A stretch of DNA of 64,000 bases from NCBI RefSeq assembly GCF_000720925.1, contig NZ_JOEE01000003.1:248001-312000 (forward strand), written 5' to 3'. Below, in pieces: positions 1-9,753 of this stretch (position 1 is its first letter; every line of letters starts with the position of its first letter). This DNA is from Phycicoccus jejuensis (lineage in GTDB: Bacteria > Actinomycetota > Actinomycetes > Actinomycetales > Dermatophilaceae). The position numbers were made by a program, and so were the translations under genes. The notes below the pieces were generated by a model that was not told the DNA's origin, ran no database searches, and was given only the letters and a program-made list of their open reading frames with translations.

Positions 1-879
1 GCGCTCGGGCAGGCCGAGGGCGGCGAAGCCGTTGTCCTCGGTCACCTCACGCGGGCCACCGGCCGCGACCGAGCGGTACGCGGTCCAGGTGTCGGCCTCG
101 GCGCGCTCGGCCTCGGCCTCCTCGAAGCTGCGCGGCGCCTCGTAGCCACGCTGCTCGACGTGGCGGCCCTCGTGGCGGTCGCGCCGCACGGGGTCGGCGA
201 CGCGCGGCGAGCGCTCACGGAAGGGACGGTCGCCGCGCTCGCGGCGGGGGCGTTCGTCGTGGGGACGGTGGACGCGGCGCTCCTCGCCGTCGCCGGAGAC
301 CCAGCGGCGGGGCCGGTCCTCGCGCTCGAAGCGCTGCGGGCGGTCCTCGCGCTGGACGCGCGCCGGACGCTCGTCCCGCTGGAAGCGGTCGTCACGACGC
401 GGACGGTCCTCGCGCTCGAACCGCTGCGGACGGTCCTCGCGCTGGAAGCGCGCCGGACGCTCGTCCCGCTGGAAGCGGTCGTCACGACGCGGACGGTCGT
501 CCCGCGCGAAGCGCGCCGGACGGTCCTCGCGCTGGAAGCCGGCGTCCCGACGCGGACGGTCGTCCCGCTGGACGCGCTGCGGACGGTCCTCGCGCTGGAA
601 CCGCACCGGGCGCTCGTCCCGCTGGAAGCGGTCGTCACGACGCGGACGGTCCTCGCGCTGGAGCCCCTCGCGACGCTCGCTGCGGGCGGGGCGGTCACCG
701 CGGCGCGGGTCCTCGCGGTCCCAGCGCGGCGAGCGCTCGGCCCGGGGGCGCTTGGTGCGCTCGGTGGTCTCGGTGCTGCGGGCGGACTGGCCGCGGTGCG
801 GCTTCTTGGGGCCCTTCTGGGCCTCCGCCTTCTGGGCAGCGGTCCAACGGGCCTTGGGCCCGGATGCCTTCTTGGGCAT
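1..879 (-). CDS. DEAD-box ATP-dependent RNA helicase, N-terminal part (runs off window)
   Basis: The reading frame opens with MPKKASGPKARW at 879 and stays open for 293 codons to the window edge, so the helicase core lies outside. The last residues (284-293, GFAALGLPER) match the start of the Q motif of DEAD-box RNA helicases, which unwind RNA using ATP. Everything before that is an unusually long basic/acidic tail. Residues 1-50 are Lys/Ala-rich, and residues 73-192 are Arg/Asp/Glu/Pro/Gln repeats of about 10 residues (type FQREDRPxR), grouped into near-identical 30-residue blocks at 80-109, 131-160 and 161-190. The tail is probably disordered and may bind RNA or drive condensation, which is inference. 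Other frames across the repeat are also open but carry no recognisable domain. The product call rests on the short Q-motif fragment and the typical tail. Confidence 0.75.
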   Translation of the reverse strand, partial: MPKKASGPKARWTAAQKAEAQKGPKKPHRGQSARSTETTERTKRPRAERSPRWDREDPRRGDRPARSERREGLQREDRPRRDDRFQRDERPVRFQREDRPQRVQRDDRPRRDAGFQREDRPARFARDDRPRRDDRFQRDERPARFQREDRPQRFEREDRPRRDDRFQRDERPARVQREDRPQRFEREDRPRRWVSGDGEERRVHRPHDERPRRERGDRPFRERSPRVADPVRRDRHEGRHVEQRGYEAPRSFEEAEAERAEADTWTAYRSVAAGGPREVTEDNGFAALGLPER

Positions 880-1103
880 GGGTGATTCACCTTCGTGGTT
901 CGTCGTTCGGTTGACAGACACGTCGTCAACCGGTGGCGAACCAGCACGGACAACGAGCCTCGGGGCCGTCTGTGGCCCTGGGTGGCCGGTTCGACCTCGC
1001 GGTGTCACCGGCGGACCGGGTGGGAGTGGTGTGGAGCGGCCCGCACTCTGCGGGCATCGGCGCGGCCAGGCGCCGGGCCACCTCGGTCAAGGGGTCCAGT
1101 CTA
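880..1103 (-). promoter_or_regulatory. Promoter and long structured 5' leader of the helicase gene
   Basis: On the minus strand a -10-like TAGACT lies at 1103-1098, overlapping the stop codon region of the VanZ-like gene. This would give a leader of about 210 nt before the helicase start at 879. The leader contains two clean hairpins: GCCCGCA/TGCGGGC with a 3-nt loop at 1039-1055, and CGGTTGAC/GTCAACCG with a 9-nt loop at 908-932. Long folded leaders are known for some bacterial RNA helicase and cold-shock genes, so self-regulation is plausible but not shown. No open frame with protein character was seen in this stretch. Confidence 0.4.
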
Positions 1104-1477
1104 CCAGCGCGCGGGGGCGCTCCCGGCCACGCGCCGACGGGCGAGGGTCACGCCGAGGAGCACCCCGAGCGCGACACCGGTGAGGTCGGCGACCGCGTCG
1201 AGAGGGTCACCGCTGCGCGCCGGCAGGAGCGTGGCCTGCACGACCTCGCTGAGGACGGCGTGGGCCGCGAAGACCCCGGCGGCCCAGCGCACCCGGACGC
1301 CCGCCAGCACGGCGAGGGCCACCGGGACGAGGAAGACCGCGAGGTGGACCACCTTGTCGGCGTTCGGGAACGGGTCGACGCCCGGCGCCCGCGGGACGTA
1401 GAGCACGACGAGCTGGACGAGCGTCGCGGCCAGCGCGAGCGCCCCGGCCACGCGACCGGGGCGCGAGGACGCCGCCG

Positions 1478-1481
<4 letters not shown>
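1101..1481 (-). CDS. VanZ-like family membrane protein
   Basis: A 126-aa protein with four hydrophobic segments. After the first helix comes the motif FPNADKVVHLAVFLV, which is the hallmark region of small VanZ-like proteins (a D-K-x-x-H sequence at the start of helix 2). The last half reads SEVVQATLLPARSGDPLDAVADLTGVALG, again typical of the family (E-x-x-Q and D-x-x-D-x-x-x-N/D-x-x-G). The biochemical role of this family outside teicoplanin resistance is unknown. The GTG start at 1481 overlaps the TGA of the malic enzyme (GTGA), so the two are translationally coupled and cotranscribed. Confidence 0.8.
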
Positions 1482-2905
<1,424 letters not shown>

Positions 2906-2988
2906 GCGGTCGATCTAACCGCGTACCGGCAGGTATCCCGAATCGGGGTCCGTGGTGCGGTCGCCCCCGCGCCGCTACCGTGACCCGC

Positions 2989-3609
2989 ATGTCGGACCAC
3001 GTGGACGTGACCGGCACCGGCAACGCCGGTGCACCGCCCGACGTCGTCGTCCTCGACGTGCGGGTGCACGTCGACGGCCCCGACGTCGCCTCCGCGCTCT
3101 CCGGCCTCGCCGACCGGCTCGCCGCAGCGGTCGCCGCCGCCGACGACCACGGGGTCCGCGACGCCGACCGGCGCACGACCGGGATGGGCGTCTCGCCGCG
3201 CTGGGACCGGGAAGGGCAGGGGGTCGTCGGGTACACGGCGCACCAGTCGCTGCGCCTGCGCGTGCGGGACCGGGACCGGGCCGGGGCCGTCATCTCGGCG
3301 CTCGCCGGGGCGGCCGGTGACGCCCTGGCCGTCGACGGGGTCTCGCTCGAGGTCGCCGACCCGGCTCCCCTGCTCGTGCGCGCGCGGGACGCCGCGTTCG
3401 CCGACGCGCAGGAGCGGGCCGACCAGTGGGCGCGCCTCGCCGGCCGGCCGCTCGGGCCGGTGCTGCGCGTCCGCGAGGCGCCGATGGGCGGCCCGGTGCC
3501 CATGCCCAAGGCGCGCTTCGCCTCGGCCGATGCGGGCGTCCCCCTCGAGGGTGGCGAGTCGGTCGTCGGGGTCGAGGTGCAGGTCCGCTTCGCGCTGGGC
3601 GAGCCGTGA
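2989..3609 (+). CDS. SIMPL (DUF541) domain protein
   Basis: 206 aa, with the start placed at ATG 2989. It opens directly with the family's first strand (VDVTGTGNAGAPPDVVVLDV) and ends in the typical VEVQVRFAL strand. SIMPL proteins form oligomeric beta-rich domains of unclear function, and many are exported. No signal peptide is seen here, so this one is probably cytoplasmic. A -10 hexamer TACCGT at 2976-2981 lies exactly 7 nt before the ATG, suggesting a leaderless mRNA; the in-frame GTG at 2980 would sit inside that promoter. The stop overlaps the next gene's GTG (GTGA), so the two form an operon. Confidence 0.8.
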   Translation: MSDHVDVTGTGNAGAPPDVVVLDVRVHVDGPDVASALSGLADRLAAAVAAADDHGVRDADRRTTGMGVSPRWDREGQGVVGYTAHQSLRLRVRDRDRAGAVISALAGAAGDALAVDGVSLEVADPAPLLVRARDAAFADAQERADQWARLAGRPLGPVLRVREAPMGGPVPMPKARFASADAGVPLEGGESVVGVEVQVRFALGEP

Positions 3610-4220
3610 CCTGGGTCGACGCGCTCGGCTGGTTCGGGTCCGCGCTGCTCGTCTTCTCGCTGCTGCAGGCCCGCATCCTGCGGCTGCGTGTGCTCAACAC
3701 GGTCGCCTGCGTCATCCTCGTCGTCTTCAACGCGGTGCTCGGGGTCTGGCCGATGGTCGCGATGAACGTCGTCCTCGCCGGCATCAACCTGTGGTTCATC
3801 GTCCGGATGCTCCGGGAGCGGGGTGACGAGCGGGCCTTCGCCGTCGTCCCGGTGCGCGGGGACGACGGCTACCTGCTGCACGTCCTGCACCTGTGGGCCG
3901 GGGACATCGCCCGCTTCTTCCCCGGGTTCACCGCCGGGACGGACCCCTCGCGCTCGACGTGGCTCGTGCAGCACGGCGACGAGACGGCCGGCGTCATCGT
4001 CGTCCGCGACGTCGGCGACGGCACGGCCGAGGTCGAGCTGGACTACGTGACCCCGCGGTTCCGCGACTTCGCGCCGGGCGAGTTCGTCTTCCGCCGGTCC
4101 GGCCTCTTCCGCGAGCTCGGGGTCCGTCGGGTGCTCACCGCGCCCGGGATGGTCGCGCCGTATTACGACCGGCTCGGCTTCACCCGCGAGGGCGAGCGCT
4201 ACCGCCTCGACCTCGCCTGA
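3606..4220 (+). CDS. YgjV-like membrane protein with C-terminal acetyltransferase-like domain
   Basis: 204 aa from the GTG at 3606 that overlaps the SIMPL stop codon. Residues about 3-75 are a compact membrane region of three helices (WFGSALLVFSLLQARIL, LNTVACVILVVFNAVLG, MNVVLAGINLWFIV), the pattern of YgjV-like inner-membrane proteins. Residues 80-204 look like a degenerate GNAT fold: a central strand-loop (TWLVQHGDETAGVIVVRDV), EVELDYVTPRFRD, and a terminal YYDRLGFTREGERYRLDL that matches the last GNAT strands. Substrate is unknown. The gene ends just before a strong hairpin shared with the oppositely oriented tmRNA gene. Confidence 0.65.
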   Translation: MTWVDALGWFGSALLVFSLLQARILRLRVLNTVACVILVVFNAVLGVWPMVAMNVVLAGINLWFIVRMLRERGDERAFAVVPVRGDDGYLLHVLHLWAGDIARFFPGFTAGTDPSRSTWLVQHGDETAGVIVVRDVGDGTAEVELDYVTPRFRDFAPGEFVFRRSGLFRELGVRRVLTAPGMVAPYYDRLGFTREGERYRLDLA

Positions 4221-4235
4221 GCCGCCCCGCACGTG

Positions 4236-4273
4236 GACGACCCGGGCCCTCGGGAAGGAGGGCCCGGGTCGTC
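4236..4273. terminator. Bidirectional hairpin terminator between the YgjV-like gene and ssrA
   Basis: A perfect 15-bp inverted repeat, 4236-4250 (GACGACCCGGGCCCT) with 4259-4273, with an 8-nt loop. It lies between the end of the plus-strand gene at 4220 and the 3' end of the minus-strand tmRNA at 4300. There is no T-run, which is usual for high-GC actinobacteria. Confidence 0.75.
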
Positions 4274-4299
4274 TGCGGGGCAGGCGTGGGAATGCGCCG

Positions 4300-4667
4300 T
4301 GGTGGAGGTGGCGGGAATCGAACCCGCGTCCACTGACGGGAGACCAGGGCTTCTCCGGGTGCAGTGCGCTGTGGATTTTCTCGGCCCCGGGGCTCGCACG
4401 CACACGTTCCCCGACAGGCCCAGCCGAGTGAGAGTCCCGCGTCGCCCCTCGGCGTGACGACGCAGCAAGATCTCTAGATGACGCTGGTTACTGAGCCGAG
4501 ATCATGCTCAGGCCAACGGACTTCGGGCTCGCTCAGGCGGCGAGGGCGAAGTCGGTGCGCTTGGAATCGGCACCTATTGGTTTGCACGGAGCGTTTGACG
4601 AGATGACCGTGCCTCCTCGACCCGCTTCCCACTGGACATCCGACCAATGTCGAAACCGATCACCCCC
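4300..4667 (-). ncRNA. ssrA: tmRNA (transfer-messenger RNA)
   Basis: Minus-strand RNA of 368 nt. The 5' end GGGGGTG (from 4667) pairs with CACCTCC before the encoded ACCA 3' end at 4303-4300, forming the 7-bp tRNA-like acceptor. The T-arm GGTTCGATTCC and the conserved 5' stretch GATCGGTTTCGACA are present. The tag frame is 4571-4533 and reads ADSKRTDFALAA then TGA, a standard actinobacterial degradation tag. With SmpB (encoded at 12.2-12.7 kb) it rescues stalled ribosomes and tags incomplete proteins for proteolysis. The CCA is genome-encoded. Confidence 0.97.
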
Positions 4668-4727
4668 CTGAGGGGAGCACTCCCACGCTGTTGAGTTGTC
4701 ACGGCGGCACAGGGCCACCGCACTGCC

Positions 4728-4757
4728 AGTATGCCGTGCAACACCGACACGCCCCAA
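4728..4757 (-). promoter_or_regulatory. Candidate ssrA promoter
   Basis: On the minus strand a -35-like TTGGGG (4757-4752) and a -10-like CATACT (4733-4728) are separated by 18 bp. Transcription would start roughly 55 nt upstream of the mature tmRNA 5' end at 4667, leaving a leader for RNase P to remove. The assignment is by motif and position only. Confidence 0.4.
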
Positions 4758-4810
4758 CCCGATTCCCCGCGAGCCGTGGGGCGGCCACGAGCGTCGGTCC
4801 CCGGGACGGG

Positions 4811-5431
4811 TCAGGTGGCGGGGACGGCCGGGTCGGCGCCCGGCGCGGCGGTCGGGCTCGGCACCGGGCCGGTGCCCTCACCGGTGCCCTGGGTCCCGTC
4901 ACTGCTCGGGATCCCGTCACTGCCCTGGGTCGGGTCGCTCGGCGTCGTGGAGGGCTCGGTGGCCGTCGGCTGCGGCGAGGACTCGCCGGTCGAGGGCGTC
5001 GGGCTCGGCGTGGGGGTCGGGGTGTCCGTGGGGGTCGGGCTGCTCGAGGGCACGGGCGTGCGCGAGGCGCCCGGCCGCAGCCAGAGGTCCTGCGGGCTGA
5101 CGAACGGCGGGCCGGGCAGCGCTGTGGCGGTCGGGGACGGCGAGGCCGTCGGGTCCGCGAGGGTCGGCGAGGGCAGCGACGGCACCGTCCCCGGCCCCGA
5201 GCGGGGCCCCGGGCCGGTGGCGGTCGGCGTCGGCGTGGGCGACGGGGTCGTCGGGGTGGGCGTCGGGCTGACCGAGGGCGTGGGCTCGGGCCTGCCGTCG
5301 AGCGCGGACAGGCCGCCGGGCTGCAGCGCGACCATCCCGACGACGGCCGCGACACCTGCGCAGGCGGCAGCGACCACCTGCAGCACGCCGACGCGTGCGG
5401 AGGTGGGTGCACCCCTGCGGTACCCCTGCAC
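4811..5431 (-). CDS. Membrane-anchored Pro/Thr/Ser-rich protein of unknown function
   Basis: 206 aa from the GTG at 5431. After a short basic stretch (VVQGYRRGAPTSARVG) comes one transmembrane helix (VLQVVAAACAGVAAVVGMVA). The rest is low-complexity Pro/Thr/Ser sequence with many PTPTPT and PSPTPT runs, likely a stiff extracytoplasmic or wall-spanning tail. No enzymatic domain is recognised. A -10 TAGCCT (5444-5439) lies 7 nt before the GTG, supporting this start and a leaderless mRNA; an in-frame upstream ATG at 5551 would give an Arg-rich extension without family support. Low-complexity coding here also leaves other frames open. Confidence 0.6.
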   Translation of the reverse strand: MQGYRRGAPTSARVGVLQVVAAACAGVAAVVGMVALQPGGLSALDGRPEPTPSVSPTPTPTTPSPTPTPTATGPGPRSGPGTVPSLPSPTLADPTASPSPTATALPGPPFVSPQDLWLRPGASRTPVPSSSPTPTDTPTPTPSPTPSTGESSPQPTATEPSTTPSDPTQGSDGIPSSDGTQGTGEGTGPVPSPTAAPGADPAVPAT

Positions 5432-5551
5432 GACAGACAGGCTAAGCGCAACCGGAACGCATTCGGGACATCCGAACGGTCGATGCGGTGTCGCGTCCGG
5501 GTGTCCCGCCCGCTCCCGTGGACGTCGGGACACCGGTGTGTCGCGCGTCAC

Positions 5552-5586
5552 TAGGGTGGGCCGTGCCGCTCCCCGACGCCCGGAGG
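5552..5586 (+). promoter_or_regulatory. Promoter -10 and ribosome binding site for pyc
   Basis: A -10-like TAGGGT is at 5552-5557, and a strong GGAGG Shine-Dalgarno is at 5582-5586, 6 nt before the GTG start at 5593. The SD decides this start over upstream in-frame candidates. The implied leader is about 30 nt. Confidence 0.5.
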
Positions 5587-5592
5587 TCCGCC

Positions 5593-8500
5593 GTGTTCCA
5601 GAAGATCCTCGTCGCCAACCGCGGGGACATCGCCGTCCGCGCGTTCCGCGCCGCCACCGAGCTCGGGGCCAAGACGGTCGCGGTCTTCCCGCACGAGGAC
5701 CGCACCTCCGAGCACCGGCTCAAGGCGGACGAGTCCTACGAGATCGGCGAGGTCGGCCACCCCGTCCGCGCTTACCTCGACCACGCGAACATCGTCCGGG
5801 TCGCGGTCGACTGCGGCGCCGACGCGGTCTACCCCGGCTACGGCTTCCTGTCGGAGAACCCGGACCTCGCGGAGGCGTGCGAGGCCGCCGGCATCACCTT
5901 CATCGGCCCGCCGGCCTCCGCGCTGCACCTCGCGGGCAACAAGGCCCGGGCGATCGCCGCGGCCCGGGAGGCCGGCCTGCCGACGCTGCGCGGCGCCGAG
6001 CCGACGACCGACCTCGACGCGCTGGCCGCCGCGGCCGAGGAGATCGGCTTCCCGGTCTTCGTCAAGGCCGTCTCCGGCGGTGGCGGGCGCGGGATGCGCC
6101 GGGTCGACGAGCGGGCGCAGCTGCGGGACTCGCTCGAGGCCGCCCAGCGCGAGGCCGACGCGGCCTTCGGCGACCCGACGCTCTACCTCGAGGAGGCCGT
6201 GGTCCGGCCGCGGCACATCGAGGTCCAGGTGCTCGCCGACGCCACCGGCACCGTCCTGCACCTCTTCGAACGCGACTGCTCGGTGCAGCGCCGCCACCAG
6301 AAGGTCGTCGAGATCGCGCCCGCTCCGAACCTCGACCCCGAGGTCCGCGCGAGCATGTGCGCGGACGCCGTGCGCTTCGCCGAGACCATCGGCTACCGCA
6401 ACGCCGGCACGGTCGAGTTCCTCCTCGGCGAGGACGGTCGCTACGTCTTCATCGAGATGAACCCGCGCATCCAGGTCGAGCACACCGTGACCGAGGAGGT
6501 CACCGACATCGACCTCGTCGTCTCGCAGATGCGGATCGCCGCCGGCGAGACCCTCGAGGACCTCGGGCTGCGCCAGGAGGACATCCGCACCCGCGGCGCC
6601 GCGCTCCAGTGCCGCATCACGACCGAGGACCCGGCCAACGGCTTCCGTCCGGACGCCGGCCAGATCACCGTCTACCGCTCGGCCGGCGGCGGTGGCGTGC
6701 GCCTCGACGGCGGCACCGTGTTCGTCGGCGCGCAGGTCAGCCCCCACTTCGACTCCATGCTCGTCAAGCTGACCTGCCGCGGCAGCGACTTCGGCGTGGC
6801 CGTCCGGCGGGCGCGACGGGCGTTGGCGGAGTTCCGGATCCGCGGCGTCTCGACGAACATCCCCTTCCTCGAGGCCGTCCTCGCCGACCCCGTCTTCCAG
6901 CGGGGAGAGGCGACGACCGGCTTCATCGACGAGCGCCCCCAGCTCCTCGAGGCGCGGATGGGCGGCGACCGCGGCACGAAGCTGCTGCAGTACCTCGCCG
7001 ACGTCAGCGTCAACCAGCCGCACGGCCCCGCGACCACCCACCTCAAGCCGCGGACCAAGCTGCCGGCGCTCGACACCGACGCGCCGCTGCCGCCCGGCAC
7101 CCGCGACCTCCTGCTGCGTGTCGGCCCGGCCGAGTTCGCCCGGCAGCTGCGCGAGCGCACCGACGTGCCGGTCACGGACACCACCTTCCGCGACGCCCAC
7201 CAGTCGCTGCTGGCCACCCGGATGCGCACGCGCGACCTGCTGCACGTCGCCGGCCACGTCGCCCGCACCACCCCACAGCTGCTCTCGATGGAGGCCTGGG
7301 GCGGGGCCACCTACGACGTCGCGCTGCGCTTCCTCCACGAGGACCCGTGGGAGCGCCTGGCCCTGCTGCGCGAGGCGATGCCGAACATCCCGCTCCAGAT
7401 GCTGCTGCGCGGGCGCAACACGGTCGGCTACACGCCGTACCCGACGAAGGTCACCGACGCGTTCGTCCACGAGGCGGCCCGCACCGGCCTCGACGTCTTC
7501 CGGATCTTCGACTCGCTCAACGACGTCTCGCAGATGCGTCCGGCGGTCGAGGCGGTGCTCGACACGGGGACCGCGGTCGCCGAGGTCGCCCTGTGCTACA
7601 CCGGCAACCTCATGGACCCGGGCGAGCGGCTCTACACGCTCGACTACTACCTGCGCCTCGCCGAGGAGATCGTCGGCACCGGCGCGCACGTCCTCGCCAT
7701 CAAGGACATGGCCGGGCTGCTGCGGGCGCCGGCGGCCCGGCGCCTCGTGACGGCCCTGCGCGAGAACTTCGACCTGCCGGTCCACCTGCACACGCACGAC
7801 ACCGCGGGCGGGCAGGTCGGCACGCTGCTCGCGGCCATCGACGCCGGGGTCGACGCCGTCGACGCGGCGACGGCGACGATGTCCGGGACGACGAGCCAGC
7901 CGAGCCTCTCGGCCCTCGTCGCGGCCACGGACGGCACCGAGCGCGAGACCGGCCTCGACATCGACGCCGTCTTCGCGCTCGAGCCCTACTGGGAGGCCGT
8001 GCGCCGCCTCTACGCGCCGTTCGAGTCCGGGCTCGCCTCCCCCACCGGCCGCGTCTACTTCCACGAGATCCCCGGCGGCCAGCTGTCGAACCTGCGCCAG
8101 CAGGCCATCGCGCTCGGGCTCGGCGACCGCTTCGAGGACGTCGAGGACATGTACGCCGCCGCGGACCGCATCCTCGGGCACCTCGTCAAGGTGACGCCCA
8201 GCAGCAAGGTCGTCGGTGACCTCGCGCTCGCCCTGGTCGGTGTCGGCGCGGACCCGGCGGACTTCGAGGAGAACCCGACCCGCTACGACATCCCGGACTC
8301 GGTCATCGGCTTTCTCGGTGGCGAGCTCGGCGACCCGCCCGGTGGCTGGCCCGAGCCGTTCCGGACCAAGGCGCTCCAGGGCCGCACCCCGAAGCCGCGC
8401 GTCACCGAGCTGACGCCCGAGCAGGAGGAGGCGCTCGTCACCGACACCCGGCGCACCCTCAACCAGCTGCTCTTCCCGGGGCCGACGCGCGAGTTCGAGG

Positions 8501-8976
8501 AGACCCGCGAGCTGTACGGCGACCTGTCGGTCCTCGGCACGATCGAGTTCCTCCACGGCCTCGAGCACGGTCAGGAGTACGAGGCCGAGATCGAGGCGGG
8601 CAAGCGGCTGCTCCTCGGCATCAGCTCGATCGGCGACCCGGACCGGCAGGGGATGCGCACGGTCATGTGCACCCTCAACGGGCAGTTCCGTCCGGTTCAG
8701 GTGCGCGACCGCTCGGTCGAGGTGGCGACCAAGGCCGCCGAGAAGGCCGACCCCGGGACGCCCGGCCACGTCGCGGCCCCGTTCGCCGGCGTCGTCACCC
8801 CGGTCGTCGCCGAGGGCGACACCGTCGAGGCCGGCGGCGTCGTCGCGACGATCGAGGCGATGAAGATGGAGGCGAGCATCACCTCGCCGACGGGTGGCAC
8901 CGTCGATCGGCTGGCCATCTCCGGGCACCAGCAGGTCGAGGGCGGCGACCTCGTCCTCGTCGTGTCACCCGGCTGA
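5593..8976 (+). CDS. pyc: Pyruvate carboxylase
   Basis: 1127 aa, the usual length for the single-chain enzyme. The biotin carboxylase part is at residues 1-450 (FQKILVANRGDIAVRAFRAA, ATP-grasp FVKAVSGGGGRGMRRV, FIEMNPRIQVEHTVTEEVTD). The carboxyltransferase part begins near 535 (TDTTFRDAHQSLLATRMRT, MEAWGGATYDVALRFLHEDP, metal ligands in HLHTHDTAGG). A biotin carboxyl carrier domain sits at the C-terminus with biotinyl-lysine K1091 in AMKMEA. It carboxylates pyruvate to oxaloacetate to refill the TCA cycle. The final codons overlap the tail of the convergent DinB-like gene by 12 bp. Confidence 0.97.
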   Translation: MFQKILVANRGDIAVRAFRAATELGAKTVAVFPHEDRTSEHRLKADESYEIGEVGHPVRAYLDHANIVRVAVDCGADAVYPGYGFLSENPDLAEACEAAGITFIGPPASALHLAGNKARAIAAAREAGLPTLRGAEPTTDLDALAAAAEEIGFPVFVKAVSGGGGRGMRRVDERAQLRDSLEAAQREADAAFGDPTLYLEEAVVRPRHIEVQVLADATGTVLHLFERDCSVQRRHQKVVEIAPAPNLDPEVRASMCADAVRFAETIGYRNAGTVEFLLGEDGRYVFIEMNPRIQVEHTVTEEVTDIDLVVSQMRIAAGETLEDLGLRQEDIRTRGAALQCRITTEDPANGFRPDAGQITVYRSAGGGGVRLDGGTVFVGAQVSPHFDSMLVKLTCRGSDFGVAVRRARRALAEFRIRGVSTNIPFLEAVLADPVFQRGEATTGFIDERPQLLEARMGGDRGTKLLQYLADVSVNQPHGPATTHLKPRTKLPALDTDAPLPPGTRDLLLRVGPAEFARQLRERTDVPVTDTTFRDAHQSLLATRMRTRDLLHVAGHVARTTPQLLSMEAWGGATYDVALRFLHEDPWERLALLREAMPNIPLQMLLRGRNTVGYTPYPTKVTDAFVHEAARTGLDVFRIFDSLNDVSQMRPAVEAVLDTGTAVAEVALCYTGNLMDPGERLYTLDYYLRLAEEIVGTGAHVLAIKDMAGLLRAPAARRLVTALRENFDLPVHLHTHDTAGGQVGTLLAAIDAGVDAVDAATATMSGTTSQPSLSALVAATDGTERETGLDIDAVFALEPYWEAVRRLYAPFESGLASPTGRVYFHEIPGGQLSNLRQQAIALGLGDRFEDVEDMYAAADRILGHLVKVTPSSKVVGDLALALVGVGADPADFEENPTRYDIPDSVIGFLGGELGDPPGGWPEPFRTKALQGRTPKPRVTELTPEQEEALVTDTRRTLNQLLFPGPTREFEETRELYGDLSVLGTIEFLHGLEHGQEYEAEIEAGKRLLLGISSIGDPDRQGMRTVMCTLNGQFRPVQVRDRSVEVATKAAEKADPGTPGHVAAPFAGVVTPVVAEGDTVEAGGVVATIEAMKMEASITSPTGGTVDRLAISGHQQVEGGDLVLVVSPG

Positions 8977-9753
8977 GCTGCGCTCCCCCGCACGGGCGGC
9001 CAGGACGTCGAGGTCTCGCAGGGCGTAGCGCAGGTGCTCCCACTCCTCCTCGAGGACGGTGTGGAGGCAGGACCGCACGGTCTCCGGGTACTGCGGCGCC
9101 CACGGGGTGGCGCGGGTCGCGTCGAGCTCGTCGGCGGTCGTCGCGGCGAGCAGCTCGCGCACGTGGGCCGTCCGCTCGGCCCGGACGGCGAGCACCTCGG
9201 ACCACGGCGGCGTGCCCGGCGCGAAGACCGACGGGTCGTGGCCGTCGGCGGCGTACTCGGCGTTCGGCATCCCCAGCGGGTGCCACGGGCGCTCGACCCC
9301 GAGCACCGCCCCCCGCACCCACGTGTCGGTGGCCATGACGAGGTGCCGCACCGTCTCGGCGAAGGACCACTCCCCGTCGACGGAGGCGTCGAGCGACCCC
9401 TGCGGCATCGACTCGGCCCGGGCCACCGCACCGGCCCAGGCCTGCTCGACCGCGGCCCAGGCGGCACGCAGGCCGTCGGGGTCCTCGGCCCGGCGCAGGG
9501 CCCGCCCGGGCATCCGCCGGTCGAGCTCGGCGTCGACGAAGCCGGTGACGTCGACGCCGTTGACGAGCAGGGTGCTCTCGCCGTCGAGCAGCCAGGGCGC
9601 GTCGATCTCCGCGCCGGCGACGTCGACCGCCCGCAGGACGGCGCCCGAGAGGTCGCAGCGCACGAAGCGCGCCTCGCGCAGGTCCCGGTCGACGAAGCGC
9701 GCCGACGGCTCGGGCTGCTCGGTGGAGGTGTCGGGCGACTCGCTGGGGACCAC
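8965..9753 (-). CDS. DinB-like four-helix protein with N-terminal pentapeptide-like segment
   Basis: 262 aa from the GTG at 9753; an alternative start at 9909 would add a poorly structured Arg-rich extension. Residues about 20-55 (FVDRDLREARFVRCDLSG, then AVLRAVDVAGAEI) show a short pentapeptide-repeat pattern. From about 85 the sequence follows the DinB/mycothiol-dependent maleylpyruvate isomerase-like helical fold (GEWSFAETVRHLVMATDTWV, EEEWEHLRYALRDLDVL). The conserved His residues near 150 and in the last helix would be metal ligands. Substrate is unknown; such proteins are often thiol-dependent metalloenzymes. Its 3' end overlaps pyc tail-to-tail by 12 bp. Confidence 0.75.
   Translation of the reverse strand: MVPSESPDTSTEQPEPSARFVDRDLREARFVRCDLSGAVLRAVDVAGAEIDAPWLLDGESTLLVNGVDVTGFVDAELDRRMPGRALRRAEDPDGLRAAWAAVEQAWAGAVARAESMPQGSLDASVDGEWSFAETVRHLVMATDTWVRGAVLGVERPWHPLGMPNAEYAADGHDPSVFAPGTPPWSEVLAVRAERTAHVRELLAATTADELDATRATPWAPQYPETVRSCLHTVLEEEWEHLRYALRDLDVLAARAGERSSAG

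Noticed and set aside
310..642. CRISPR-like array in the repeated region
   Set aside because: The repeats are in-frame coding units without unique spacers.
42..953. 303-codon Arg/Ser/Thr-rich minus-strand frame over the helicase tail
   Set aside because: It is the shifted frame of the repeat; the frame from 879 ends in a helicase Q motif and has better support.
4300..4400. tRNA gene suggested by the T-arm and CCA at 4300-4320
   Set aside because: It is the 3' part of tmRNA; the rest of the tRNA is absent and the tag frame lies 5' of it.
5551..8928. Long open frame antisense to pyruvate carboxylase
   Set aside because: No domain matches, composition of Asp/Arg/Val-rich antisense sequence, and full overlap with pyc.
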